NCBI GenBank assembly: GCA_944384485.1
Contig: CALWTO010000009.1
Location: forward strand, 1 to 35,366
Origin: an uncultured Clostridia bacterium
Lineage (GTDB): Bacteria > Bacillota > Clostridia > Christensenellales > UBA1242
Reading direction: 5' to 3'
DNA length: 35,366 nt
The position numbers and the translations under genes are program-made. The stretch's first letter is position 1; the number at the start of each line of letters is the position of its first letter. The notes beneath the pieces are model-generated. The model searched no databases, was not told the origin of the DNA, and saw nothing but the letters and a program-made list of their open reading frames with translations. Below, one piece after another: positions 8,601 to 17,321 of the stretch.

Positions 8601-9398
8601 GATTGAATTTGCCAAACTGCACCTAGAAAGCAAACATAAATTTTTTATTTCAGGGCTTTCACCATTTTTTGGCTCGGAGTACCTGTCAAAAGGAAAAACA
8701 TTCTTTCTTTGATTATTTATAATTTTGATGCCAAATGAAGAAAGATAATCAAGAAATTTTTGCAAAGAAGAAAAACGAGATCTCATGCAATCAAATTCCA
8801 TATCCATTTCTTCCAAATTCAATCTTTTTGCATCTGCAAAAGCATACATCAATGCTTTATTTAATTGAACAGGTTCTCCTGCTTTAAGATATAAATTTAC
8901 GTTATTATCATCAACGACTTCAATTTCAACTGGAAACATCAATAAGGGTGCCTTGAAGAAATAATTTTTTAAATTTCCATAAACAAATGGATAACAAACA
9001 AAAAGTTCATATCTTCCGGTTTCCTTTTCTATTTCTTCAATTTCTCTTTTCAGTGCTATCAAATTTTTTACTTCTTGCTCAATACACTTTTTGGTCTGTT
9101 CTCTTTTCAATTTTTCAAATTTTTGCTTATCTTCACTTTCTTCTTGATTTAAGTCGTTAAAAACAATTTTATTAGCTTTCAAAATCGCATCTTTTTTCTC
9201 TTTACATATTAAAGGAAAAGCAATGGTTTTTCCATTCCATAAATTTTCCAAAAGTTCATTCGCAAACTCTTGATTTTGATATAAAATTTTACCTAAATCA
9301 TAGCCATTCTTTTTTGTAAAACTTTTCAAATATAAACTTCTGTTTTTTCCGCTTATTTCAATTAATCTTTCTTTATAATATGTATATATACTTTTCAT
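5625..9398 (-). CDS. DUF4011 - SF1 helicase - Vsr-like nuclease fusion
   Basis: A 1257-residue multidomain enzyme. The N-terminus (RLIEISGKNRSLYL at 11-24; KAPLLMFPVEIE at 149-160) matches the DUF4011 plan. A split Upf1/Dna2-like SF1 helicase follows: Walker A GPPGTGKS 329-336, Walker B DEASQ 828-832, GDAKQLRP 852-859, YHYRS 904-908, QGDERD 1034-1039 and the arginine-finger motif RLNVAITRAK 1070-1079. About 490 mostly helical residues lie between motifs I and II. The C-terminus (1140-1235) matches the MTES_1575/Vsr-like PD-(D/E)XK nuclease: LGIETDQ at 1187-1193, RD at 1205-1206, GWKIFRVWSRDWW at 1217-1229. The usual Asp of the IDLAV strand is Ser1174 here, so cleavage activity is uncertain. 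Such fusions have been noted among defence-associated genes, but the neighbours here are housekeeping. It has its own candidate promoter and AAGGAAAA before the start. Confidence 0.9.
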   Translation of the reverse strand: MKSIYTYYKERLIEISGKNRSLYLKSFTKKNGYDLGKILYQNQEFANELLENLWNGKTIAFPLICKEKKDAILKANKIVFNDLNQEESEDKQKFEKLKREQTKKCIEQEVKNLIALKREIEEIEKETGRYELFVCYPFVYGNLKNYFFKAPLLMFPVEIEVVDDNNVNLYLKAGEPVQLNKALMYAFADAKRLNLEEMDMEFDCMRSRFSSLQKFLDYLSSFGIKIINNQRKNVFPFDRYSEPKNGESPEIKNLCLLSRCSLANSIYNDYARLEKSHLANESVNQLFNRKTKKHKQEKVDNLYLINNVDYAQEQVVKKVNESGNMVIYGPPGTGKSQTIVNIISDAICRNKKVLVVSQKKAALDVVFNRLGILNNKAMFVVDAEKEKRGFYERCLNAHNNFVNFQLNPNLKKQYDEVNKLLKEEIEKLEEINNCLTEKTSFGLSLQEMYYNSFKIGKKSVEYSIYQQMLNCKKLLTMNYEQLNDALSIINEPNKTQLYYTFIESKKKNPFVDHLKKDAGLHFIAQAQSKLLSLTKSRQGLFDVANYKYSRQVITYLSQIKSKSSLDNLVKMVARLEYQKANKFLKTSCVLFPLYPFAKINMMKKEKIVANEFAKTIEAIEEYLEDYQFLKDILTEEGYLMAVDGIINGNNNVLRLVLNAVENYIENKDINSVLENLTENQKFVLNFAYKNATSFAKYNEILEKIMPLRIYHEILNYEKKLQAQLSGMVDFENIRSKIVTLKNEQNSISKQIALESFVESYCSLMDGSVESKDFLYQISKKQNFWSIRKMMEVYSEYLFKLFPCWLLSPENVSTILPLEKDMFDIVLFDEASQVFIENTIPSIYRGKRVVVAGDAKQLRPTTTFMKRYMGSNLDDDVDLSTQAALEVESLLDLAVSRFNSANITYHYRSKNQELIDFSNKAFYSGNLQIAPNVSKNIRQKPIERILVDGKWNDRKNLEEAKKVVELTKQILKNRKNNETIGIITFNSEQEIAIEDLFDKECYKDENFRAKFIKETNRIENDEDVSLFVKNLENVQGDERDIIIFSIGYARNEFGKVNASFGSLSNEGGENRLNVAITRAKQKIYVVTSIEPEELKVDGAKYAGPKLLRNYLTYARAVSNGNNEEINSILDSFNERILKTNQTFGLLPLEKQIQKKLVKLGYNAEINLGNSDSKISVAVYDKKKDKFLLGIETDQTAISGSKSILERDVYRNEFLKSRGWKIFRVWSRDWWHNAKSVTNAIVKEIEKQKKLLEKNDKRK

Positions 9399-9424
9399 TT
9401 ATTTTTCCTTTTCTATACATATAG

Positions 9425-9453
9425 ATTTTACTCCAAAATTAAAAAAAATACAA
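9425..9453 (-). promoter_or_regulatory. Candidate promoter of the helicase gene
   Basis: Minus strand TTGTAT (9448-9453), 17-base spacer, TAAAAT (9425-9430), 26 bases before the start codon and just past the enolase terminator. The -35 box is a partial match. Confidence 0.45.
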
Positions 9454-9466
9454 GCAAAAAATAAAA

Positions 9467-9495
9467 TTCAACTTTCCCAAAATGGAAAAGTCGAA
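9467..9495 (-). terminator. Terminator after enolase
   Basis: A 12-bp stem with two G-U pairs (9467-9478 with 9484-9495) around a 5-base loop, followed on the minus strand by TTTTATTTTTTG. It lies 4 bases past the enolase stop. Confidence 0.8.
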
Positions 9496-9499
9496 TTTT

Positions 9500-10798
9500 C
9501 TAAATTTTTAATGCTTTTTTACCTTTGTAAACAGCCTTTTTACCTAATTCTTCCTCAATTCTCAAAAGTTGGTTGTATTTTGCGACTCTTTCACTCCGAC
9601 AAGGAGCCCCCGTTTTTATTTGACCACAATCCAAAGCAACAACAAGATCTGCAATAAATGTGTCTTCTGTTTCCCCACTTCTATGAGAAACTACAGCAGT
9701 CATTTTGTTTTTATTTGCTAGTTTTATTGCATCTATTGCTTCCGTTAAAGTTCCAATTTGGTTAACTTTAACAAGTATAGAATTTGCAACATGATTCTCA
9801 ATTCCTTTTTTCAATCTTTTTGTATTCGTAACAAAAAGATCATCACCTACAAGTTGAATTTTCTTGCCTAAAACTTTTGTAAGTTTTTCCCAACCTTGCC
9901 AATCTTCTTCGCTAAGCCCATCTTCAATTGAAACTATAGGATAATTTGCAATCCAATTTTGGTATAATTCTATGAGTTCTTCTGCAGAAAATAATTTTTT
10001 TGATTTCCAAAAATAATATTTTCCTTTCTCACCAATTTTTTCTGCTTCATCAAACATTTCAGTTGAAGCAACATCGAGAGCTATTGCTACATCTTTACCT
10101 TTTTTAAATCCTGCCTTTTCGATTGCTTCAACAAGAAGTTTCAAAGCATCTTCATCACTTGAAAGGTTTGGCGCAAAACCGCCCTCATCTCCAACGCCAG
10201 TAGAATATCCTTTTTCTTTCAAAATGCCTTTTAAAGTTTGATATATAACACTTGACCATTCTAATCCTTGTGAAAAAGATTTTGCTCCAATTGGCATAAT
10301 CATAAACTCTTGACAATTTATATTGTTATCTGCATGCTTCCCTCCATTTAAAATGTTAAGCATAGGCACAGGCAAAGTTTCTCCTTTTCCTAAATAAGCA
10401 TGCAAAGATTTTCCTTCAGCTTTTGCTCCTGCAACTGCTACAGCTAAAGAAACGCCAAGTATTGCATTTGCACCAAGTTCTGATTTGTTTTCAGTTCCAT
10501 CAAGTTGCAACATAACCTTATCTATTTCTTTTTGAGCAAAAACATTCATTCCTACAACCGCTTTTGCAATTATTTTGTTTACATTATCTACAGCTTTTAA
10601 AACTGACTTTCCATTATAAATTTTCTTGTTATTATCACGAAGTTCCACTGCTTCAAAAGCCCCAGTTGAAGCACCTGAAGGAACAGAGGCTCTACCCAAA
10701 ATACCATTTTCCAAAATCACATCAACTTCTACTGTTGGATTTGAACGAGAATCCAAAATTTGTCTTGCATGAATTTTTGCTATTTTTATTTCTTTCAT
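9500..10798 (-). CDS. eno: Enolase
   Basis: A 432-residue cytoplasmic phosphopyruvate hydratase (2-phosphoglycerate to PEP, glycolysis). The full set of signature residues is present: His155 in GGKHADNN, Glu164 in QEFMIMP, Glu205 in GDEGGF, magnesium ligands Asp242, Glu292 (SIEDGL) and Asp319 (VGDDLF), base Lys344 (VKVNQIGT) and SHRSGETED at 371-379. It is full length for the family. A GTG two codons upstream is in frame, but it overlaps the ribosome binding site AAGGAG (10804-10809), so ATG 10798 with 5-base spacing is the better start. It is single-gene, with its own extended -10 promoter and terminator. Confidence 0.97.
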   Translation of the reverse strand: MKEIKIAKIHARQILDSRSNPTVEVDVILENGILGRASVPSGASTGAFEAVELRDNNKKIYNGKSVLKAVDNVNKIIAKAVVGMNVFAQKEIDKVMLQLDGTENKSELGANAILGVSLAVAVAGAKAEGKSLHAYLGKGETLPVPMLNILNGGKHADNNINCQEFMIMPIGAKSFSQGLEWSSVIYQTLKGILKEKGYSTGVGDEGGFAPNLSSDEDALKLLVEAIEKAGFKKGKDVAIALDVASTEMFDEAEKIGEKGKYYFWKSKKLFSAEELIELYQNWIANYPIVSIEDGLSEEDWQGWEKLTKVLGKKIQLVGDDLFVTNTKRLKKGIENHVANSILVKVNQIGTLTEAIDAIKLANKNKMTAVVSHRSGETEDTFIADLVVALDCGQIKTGAPCRSERVAKYNQLLRIEEELGKKAVYKGKKALKI

Positions 10799-10819
10799 AA
10801 CCACTCCTTACGATTTAAA

Positions 10820-10847
10820 ATTATAGCACTTAATTAAAAAAAGCCAA
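10820..10847 (-). promoter_or_regulatory. Enolase promoter (extended -10)
   Basis: Minus strand TTGGCT (10842-10847), 16-base spacer ending in TGC, TATAAT (10820-10825), about 21 bases before the enolase ATG. Confidence 0.65.
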
Positions 10848-10888
10848 AAGAATTTTCTTTAGTATAAAAAATAAAAATGATTTCTATA

Positions 10889-10917
10889 TTGATTTTATTG
10901 TAAAATTATGATATAAT
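10889..10917 (+). promoter_or_regulatory. Promoter of the 384-residue orphan gene, very short leader
   Basis: TTGATT (10889-10894), 17-base spacer, TATAAT (10912-10917). The ATG at 10931 begins only 13 bases after the -10 box, so the leader would be about 6 bases and holds no Shine-Dalgarno. Confidence 0.6.
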
Positions 10918-10930
10918 ATGATGACAAAAA

Positions 10931-12085
10931 ATGAAAAAAGAATTAAATAACAAAAACAAAAAAATTTTAAAAATCAACACTCCCCTGTATAATCAAAAGC
11001 CAAAACTTTATGCAGGAGAAGTTTTTTATTCAATTTTTCAAACTATTTCAAAAAATTTAAAAAAAGACAAAAAATCTGATTATAAAAACTCTTTTAAACC
11101 ACCATTAAAACACAACTACTCTTACAACATCAGTCTTAAATTAATGAAAACAGCTACAATTTGTTTAATGAGTTTTTCTATTTATTTTAACAGTGTAGAG
11201 TTATATTTGGCTTCTCAAAACAAAATTCAAAATTTAACTCCTGATTTTGATGTAGGAAACACAATCGAAGATGACACAGGAGAAAATGATTTTGAAGTTG
11301 ATGATAATGGCCAAATCAACACAGATGTCAGCACAGATGAAGAAAAGGAAGAAATTTTAAACAAACTTTACAATTTAATTCTGCGTGATTGCAAAAATTT
11401 TGGTATAAATATTTCAAGCATTAAAACTCTATTATCAATAGACCAAATTCAAATGAAAGACGAAGTTGTTTCTCAAACATTTGATAATTATTTAATTTCT
11501 ATAAAATTTCAAGGAAACAATGACAAAATCTACGATATGCAATTTTTTGCAGATACCACATTTGAATTTGCAAAAGAAAATATGAGCAGCCTTGACAAAA
11601 TAGGCAATGTAGTTGAATTTTTAAATAATCCAAATAAATCTGCGCTTTTTGGTTATAGTTACATGAACAATTATCGAACTGAAATGAAAAGTTTGGTTGA
11701 AGAAAATTTAAAACAAAAAATAGATTATGTTGGAGAAATGTTCTATTACATAAAAAATTCTGGCGATTTAGTTTACAAAATTCCTTTCTATTTTAAAAAT
11801 GCTTCTGGAGAAAACCAAATCCTAGTTTATTCAACTTCTATTGATACAACTCTTGATATTACTGCAAAAAATTTGGACCCAGAAGAAGCTCTTCTTTCAC
11901 AATTAAAAGGTTCGGGTGAAAAATATTATACAGAAGAAATAGTGACAAATTCTCAAGATATAAAAAATATTAATAATATTATTTCATCTTATCAGGAAAA
12001 TGAAAAAGAAAAACAAACAAATGTTTATTTGGACAATAAATTAATTTATAAAAATGGCTATTTCATTAATGAAATGGAAAAATAA
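10931..12085 (+). CDS. Unknown exported or membrane-anchored protein
   Basis: A 384-residue protein I do not recognise. The first 70 residues are strongly basic (Lys/Asn-rich). A hydrophobic segment at about 71-93 follows, then LYLA-SQ, which could be a signal-peptidase site or simply the end of a membrane helix. Met72 could be an alternative start that would make an ordinary signal peptide, but no ribosome binding site is visible before it. An acidic linker (about 105-140: many Asp/Glu) leads to a mixed alpha/beta domain to the end. No ribosome binding site precedes ATG 10931. It converges on the giant MBG protein gene and shares its terminator. It is probably surface-exposed; no function is assigned. 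Confidence 0.75.
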   Translation: MKKELNNKNKKILKINTPLYNQKPKLYAGEVFYSIFQTISKNLKKDKKSDYKNSFKPPLKHNYSYNISLKLMKTATICLMSFSIYFNSVELYLASQNKIQNLTPDFDVGNTIEDDTGENDFEVDDNGQINTDVSTDEEKEEILNKLYNLILRDCKNFGINISSIKTLLSIDQIQMKDEVVSQTFDNYLISIKFQGNNDKIYDMQFFADTTFEFAKENMSSLDKIGNVVEFLNNPNKSALFGYSYMNNYRTEMKSLVEENLKQKIDYVGEMFYYIKNSGDLVYKIPFYFKNASGENQILVYSTSIDTTLDITAKNLDPEEALLSQLKGSGEKYYTEEIVTNSQDIKNINNIISSYQENEKEKQTNVYLDNKLIYKNGYFINEMEK

Positions 12086-12116
12086 AAAAAATCTTCTTTC
12101 ATAAGAAGATTTTTTT
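12085..12116. terminator. Two-way terminator ending the orphan gene and the ABC/surface-protein operon
   Basis: Perfect 14-bp stem AAAAAAATCTTCTT (12085-12098) with 12103-12116, loop TCAT, A-run left and T-run right. It starts at the last base of the plus-strand stop codon and ends 4 bases from the minus-strand stop. Confidence 0.88.
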
Positions 12117-12119
12117 ATT

Positions 12120-15100
12120 CTAATTTTTACGTTTTTTATTTTTTGTATAATAAACAACATAAACAACAATAAATACTGTCAAAACACCAACACAAACATA
12201 TGAAGCTATATCAATCCACTTATCATTGTCTGTCATAATAACAAATTCTCCAAGCTCATCAATACTTATTACAAGTTCACCATTATTTTTTGTGCTGTTT
12301 ACCAAAACATACTCACCATTATCATTTTTATGATAAACATAAAAATTGTTTCTGTCAGCATAATTCTCGTTTAATTTTATAGTTAAAGATATTGTGTTTG
12401 AAATTTCTACTTTTTCGCCATTATTTTCAAGCCAAATTTCAAAACCTTTCAAAACTTGATATTTGTTTAATTTCATGTCTTCTCTTTTAATTTCAAAAGT
12501 AGAAAAATTTAAAATAGTTTGATAATATAAACAAGCATTATCAACTGCTTTTACGACCACTGTTTCATTTTGAGAAGAAAGTTGATTGTAAGTAATGTTT
12601 CCCACAACATTATTTGGTAAGATTAGATTATAATTATCTGCTTTTTCCCCAACAAGTTTTATGTCATAAAAAATAACAGCAATATCATTTCCAACTTCAG
12701 ATGTGACAAAATATGAACAATTGTTTTTATCATAAGAAAGCATAACATCATTGTCAACAAGACCAGAAACTACAGGTGTTTTTATTGTAGCTTTGTTTGT
12801 TCCATCGTAAATTTTATCATAAACAGAAGCTTTTAAATATACATCTTTTTTCTCGATAATCATAAATGCATTTTCAAGTTCGATTTCATAATTTATGTTT
12901 GAAAGGTTTGAAACAAGTTTATAAACGCCAACATTTTCTCCTGCCTCTCTTCCAATATTTCCGTATAGAATGTCATTGTTTATCAACTCACCTTCTATGA
13001 TTTCATAGTCAAAAACAGGATCAAATTCCCCATAAATTTTAGAATAATTTTGTGATTGTATTTTAATCTTTATAGGATTTATTGTAAAGATTCCTTTTTG
13101 GAAAATTATTGTGTAATTTTTGCCTAATGTTAATGAACTTCTAATATCATATGTTCCAGAATTTTCACCTGCAACTCTATAAATATTACCAGTCAAACTA
13201 TCACCATCTAAAATTTCACCACTTACAATTTTGTAAGTTAATTTAGGATCTTTTTCTCCATAAGTTTTTTCACTACTATCGGCTTTTATTTCTATCACTC
13301 TTGGCAAAACTTTAAAATAATAATTATCTTCATATTCAATTATATATTTTTCGTGTGATAAAGTGCTGTGAATTTTATATGAACCGACTTCTTCATACAA
13401 TAAAGGATTATCCAAACTTGTAGGCTTTTCTCTAAACAAAGAGCCAACTAGTTCATCTCCTTCTACTAAATCTCCAATAATTACATAAGTCATTTCTGGT
13501 TCTTCATCTCCGTAGATTTTTGATAAAACTTCAGGAATGATTTTTATTTGCCTTTTTGTAATTTCAAAGGTATTAGATTCAAAAGAAAGAATATAGTTTT
13601 CGTTTAAAGAAAGAGTCCCTATATTGATTTTATAAACACCAATTTCTTCTCCCTGTTCTCTTGTCAAAACACCTTCAAAATTATCATTAAATTTTAAAGA
13701 GCCTTCAACGATTTTAAAATTTAAACTAGGGTCAGCATCTCCATACTGCTTTTGAGTGTAATTGGCAACGATTTTTATCGGTTGTTCAATAATTTCTAGA
13801 TTAGCAGTTTGAAAAACTATACTGTAATTTTTACCTAATGAAAATGAACCTTGATTGATTTTGTAAGTTCCAACATTTTCACCGTTTTCTCTCTCAAGTT
13901 GTCCTTGTGTAATGGTTGAAAGAACATCATTATTTTTTAACAATCCGTCTGTTATAACTACATCAAAATATGGATCTTCATCTCCATAAAATTTTACTTT
14001 TGAAGATGCTTTTAATGTAATTTTGCTAGGAGTAATATTTAAATAGCCAGGAACAAATGTGATAGAATATCTTGCATCATTGTAAGATTCAAGCATCAAT
14101 TCATATTCCCCAACATTTTCTCCATATTGTCTTTTTATCGAAACAGTTATAGGTTGATCTTCTAAAACATTTGTAGTAGTATAAGTAAATTCAGGATCTT
14201 CATCTCCATAAATTTTTTCAACATCATTTGCTTGTATAACTATAGGTCTCTTATTAATAACAAATATTAAATTTTCAAATATAAAATTATAATTTTCATT
14301 GAAAGTTAATTTTTCAATTAATATTTGATAAGCTCCAACATTTTCACCATTTTCTCTTGATATTTCTCCTGTGAACAAATATTCAATCTTATCTTCGAAT
14401 TGAAGTTGACTGTGGTCAATTAATTCAAATTTTAATTCAGGGTCTTCATCTCCATATATTTTTGATAAAGCATTTACCCTTAAATTTATATCTCTTTTTA
14501 AAATTGTTAAGTAAGCAGTATCATTATAAACAATGTTATAATTTGGATTATTTTCATTATTAAGTGAATCTAAATAATAAGAATAAACTCCAACATTTTC
14601 ACCCACATTTCTTTTAGGTTTTCCTTGCAAAGTTTCTCCTTCAACTAGACCTGAAACTGAATAATTTAATTGAGGATCACTATCTCCATAATATTTTTCA
14701 AGATTTTCAATTGAAATAACTACATCTCGTCTTGAAATTGTTATACTTTGATTTGAGTATAAAAATTCGAAATTACAATTTTCAATGTCGTCACCATTCA
14801 CCTGACAAGATAAAATTTTTATTTCATGAATTCCAACATTGCCATTATCAATCTTTACATTTAAATCTAGTTCCAAATATTGTTCATTCAATTTGTTGTT
14901 AAATTGTAAATCATATTCAACTATCGCACTACCATCATAAATTTTATCTTTAAAGTTTATTTCAACAACGATTTCTCTTTTTATTATTTCAAAAATAGAA
15001 GACTCAAAAATAATGTTGTAATTACTATTAGTTAAAGAGCCTAAAGTAATTTGATACTTTCCTATTTCTTCTCCATGTTCTCTAGAAAGAGAACCTACTA

Positions 15101-17321
15101 ATTTATCATTTTCTAAAACATTTTCAGTTGTAAATGTTAAAATAGGGTCAGAATCGCCGTATTCTTTTACTAATTCATCTGCTTTTACAAAAGCATCTCT
15201 TTTTTCTATTTGACATACTGCGTTCTCAAAAATAATTTGATAATTTGGATTATTTAAAGAACCTAAAGTTATTTCATGCAAACCAACATTGAAATCTGAA
15301 ATAGAAAGTTCGCCTTCCAAAACATCACCTTCAAGTAAAGAAGAAACTTCATATGATAAATCTATTTCATCTCCATAAATAAAATTTTTATTTATTGCCT
15401 TAACAGTTATTTCTCGTTTAAAAATGTTTGCATAAATTTCATTAGGATAAGAAGAAATTGTGTAATTTTCTCTATCTTCTCCAACAATTTCAATATTGTT
15501 AATAATCACTTTCTTTAATGTTCCAGCATTATAATCTTCAAACTTAGCATCTATAATAACATCAACATCTTCATTATTGTAAATATTTTCTAATGTATAA
15601 TTTAATGAAACATTTGTTGTTTTATCATATACTTTGTCTTTTGCAACAAGTTGAGAAATATTTAATTGCCTTTGAGTAATAATAAAGAAATATTCATCAT
15701 CCAATTTGATATTATAATTTTGATTGAAAAGTGAGCCAACACTTATTTTGTATTTTCCTATTTCTTCACCTTTTTCTCTTTCGAGTGAGCCTGTCAATTT
15801 ATCTCCTTCTATTAAGCCATAAGCAATGTAAGAAAGAGCAGGCTCTTTATCTCCGTATTGTTTTTCTAATGTCTGTGGTGAAACTAAAATATCTCTTGGT
15901 AAAATTGTTGCATAACTTTGTGGAACAAGTTGACTAGTTAAATTATATTTGTCTGAATCCTCACCGGAAAGAACAATGTTTTCCATATTATCTACAACTA
16001 TAACTTTATTTTCGCCTGCCACAGCACTTGCAAAATGAATAGATGCACCAGTGAAATAAACATTATGTTGCTTTTCAACTCCATCAAAATTGTAAACTAT
16101 ATCTTCAAAATTGATAATTGTTGTTCCATCATAAACTTTGTTGTTAACACTTATTGAAGAAATCGTTATATCTTTTACAAATTTTGCATAAATTTTATCG
16201 CCAGCTTTAACTACATAACTATAATTTTTGCTTGTTGAAACCAATTCATCATTAATATACCAACCTTTAAAGTTGAATTTTTCTTTTGGCAAAACTCGTA
16301 AGAATATTCTTCTTCCTTCGTTATAAACCCCCTCTCCGCTAATCACAGCAGGATCATCAAAATCTGTGTGAATTTTAACTTCGACTTGTGTAGAACTTAC
16401 CGTAAAAGTAACAACATTTTTTGCTTCTATAAAATTATCTTTTTCATAAGAATTTGCTCTACACCTTGCCTTCACAGAAATTTTTGTTCCTTCAGGTGCA
16501 TTATCGTCAATAAATATATAATTACCAATAATTGAAGCATACTGACTACCCTCGGTAATAACATATTCAATTTTATGATTTATTTTTGAATAGCTTAAAA
16601 GGTTTCCAGTAACATTGTTAATTTGCAAAACATCGTTATATGCAATCAGCTCTATACTTTGACCAGCTCCTACAATTTGGTTTGTATTGCTAAAAACAAT
16701 ATTATTGATTTTTGTATATAACTTTATAGTTGGCTCTGAAAGAACAAAATTACTATATTCTCCTGCTTTGGTTTTTTCAATTGTTGACCATTCAAATTTA
16801 ATTTCATTGCTCAAGCCATCAAGCAACATCATTTCAGATTGATAAAAAGTTTTTTCTTTATTGTTATAAGAAGTTGTAAAAGTCACATTATTATCTCCCT
16901 GAGATAATACGACTTTTATGTTTGATTGATTATTGTCATTTTTTGCTTGAAAAGAAATTTCTGCTGTTGCATATAAAATACCTTTTGCAATCATTTCTTT
17001 TATATCATTTGTAAAGCGAACTACAGCATAACCACCAGAAGATTTATCTAATGTTACTCCAGTGTTTGCAACTATTGAATAATAAGATCCGCCTTCATTT
17101 GAAATCTCACTACCATAAAGAGTTGAATTCCCGCCGTCATCTTTAAAGTAATGTCCAACACTTCCGCCTACTTGTGAAGTAAGAACATATTTATTTCCAG
17201 AAACACTTTCAATTGCAGCTTGAGAATTTTTATTTTCAAATATGCATGTGAAAAAGAATATGCTAATAAAAGATAGCAATATTGCAATGATTAAGTTATA
17301 TTTCATTTTTTTAATTAGCAT
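12120..17321 (-). CDS. Giant MBG/YDG-repeat surface protein with membrane anchor
   Basis: A 1733-residue exported protein. A signal peptide (basic start, hydrophobic 9-28, likely cut after SQA35) leads to two or three beta-rich N-terminal regions (about 40-310), then a bacterial-repeat module with FKGWYINDE near 351-359. About 1,180 residues of repeats follow: eleven MBG modules marked by YGD/YGE at 489, 649, 721, 878, 956, 1038, 1112, 1193, 1270, 1354 and 1430, and four YDG-type modules at 397, 565, 795 and 1505. After a distinct domain (about 1590-1697) come a transmembrane helix (about 1704-1726) and a basic tail KNKKRKN, which keep the protein in the membrane. There is no LPXTG. MBG repeats are adhesin-like rods; ligand unknown. 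It is the last gene of the operon. ATG 17321 lies 11 bases inside the upstream gene, whose end (AAGGAAAAAT) gives the ribosome binding site, so it is translationally coupled. Confidence 0.9.
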   Translation of the reverse strand: MLIKKMKYNLIIAILLSFISIFFFTCIFENKNSQAAIESVSGNKYVLTSQVGGSVGHYFKDDGGNSTLYGSEISNEGGSYYSIVANTGVTLDKSSGGYAVVRFTNDIKEMIAKGILYATAEISFQAKNDNNQSNIKVVLSQGDNNVTFTTSYNNKEKTFYQSEMMLLDGLSNEIKFEWSTIEKTKAGEYSNFVLSEPTIKLYTKINNIVFSNTNQIVGAGQSIELIAYNDVLQINNVTGNLLSYSKINHKIEYVITEGSQYASIIGNYIFIDDNAPEGTKISVKARCRANSYEKDNFIEAKNVVTFTVSSTQVEVKIHTDFDDPAVISGEGVYNEGRRIFLRVLPKEKFNFKGWYINDELVSTSKNYSYVVKAGDKIYAKFVKDITISSISVNNKVYDGTTIINFEDIVYNFDGVEKQHNVYFTGASIHFASAVAGENKVIVVDNMENIVLSGEDSDKYNLTSQLVPQSYATILPRDILVSPQTLEKQYGDKEPALSYIAYGLIEGDKLTGSLEREKGEEIGKYKISVGSLFNQNYNIKLDDEYFFIITQRQLNISQLVAKDKVYDKTTNVSLNYTLENIYNNEDVDVIIDAKFEDYNAGTLKKVIINNIEIVGEDRENYTISSYPNEIYANIFKREITVKAINKNFIYGDEIDLSYEVSSLLEGDVLEGELSISDFNVGLHEITLGSLNNPNYQIIFENAVCQIEKRDAFVKADELVKEYGDSDPILTFTTENVLENDKLVGSLSREHGEEIGKYQITLGSLTNSNYNIIFESSIFEIIKREIVVEINFKDKIYDGSAIVEYDLQFNNKLNEQYLELDLNVKIDNGNVGIHEIKILSCQVNGDDIENCNFEFLYSNQSITISRRDVVISIENLEKYYGDSDPQLNYSVSGLVEGETLQGKPKRNVGENVGVYSYYLDSLNNENNPNYNIVYNDTAYLTILKRDINLRVNALSKIYGDEDPELKFELIDHSQLQFEDKIEYLFTGEISRENGENVGAYQILIEKLTFNENYNFIFENLIFVINKRPIVIQANDVEKIYGDEDPEFTYTTTNVLEDQPITVSIKRQYGENVGEYELMLESYNDARYSITFVPGYLNITPSKITLKASSKVKFYGDEDPYFDVVITDGLLKNNDVLSTITQGQLERENGENVGTYKINQGSFSLGKNYSIVFQTANLEIIEQPIKIVANYTQKQYGDADPSLNFKIVEGSLKFNDNFEGVLTREQGEEIGVYKINIGTLSLNENYILSFESNTFEITKRQIKIIPEVLSKIYGDEEPEMTYVIIGDLVEGDELVGSLFREKPTSLDNPLLYEEVGSYKIHSTLSHEKYIIEYEDNYYFKVLPRVIEIKADSSEKTYGEKDPKLTYKIVSGEILDGDSLTGNIYRVAGENSGTYDIRSSLTLGKNYTIIFQKGIFTINPIKIKIQSQNYSKIYGEFDPVFDYEIIEGELINNDILYGNIGREAGENVGVYKLVSNLSNINYEIELENAFMIIEKKDVYLKASVYDKIYDGTNKATIKTPVVSGLVDNDVMLSYDKNNCSYFVTSEVGNDIAVIFYDIKLVGEKADNYNLILPNNVVGNITYNQLSSQNETVVVKAVDNACLYYQTILNFSTFEIKREDMKLNKYQVLKGFEIWLENNGEKVEISNTISLTIKLNENYADRNNFYVYHKNDNGEYVLVNSTKNNGELVISIDELGEFVIMTDNDKWIDIASYVCVGVLTVFIVVYVVYYTKNKKRKN
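12582..16139 (-). repeat. MBG/YDG protein repeat array
   Basis: Protein-level repeats, period about 72-84 residues, each with YGDxDPxLxY, then EGDxLxGxLxREKGExxGxYxI and NYxIxFE. Seven uninterrupted MBG units run from 878 to 1430; the first four are interspersed with YDG units. The copies differ so much in DNA that recent duplication is unlikely. Confidence 0.85.

Noticed and set aside
5625..9398. Defence island around the helicase-nuclease
   Set aside because: Neighbours are enolase and ndk; no methylase, toxin or other defence gene is seen.
10799..10804. GTG start of enolase
   Set aside because: It overlaps the AAGGAG ribosome binding site that serves ATG 10798.
12582..16139. Direct DNA repeats or a CRISPR-like array in the MBG gene
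   Set aside because: The periodicity is in protein only, about 225-250 bases per unit with strongly diverged DNA and no short identical repeats with spacers.
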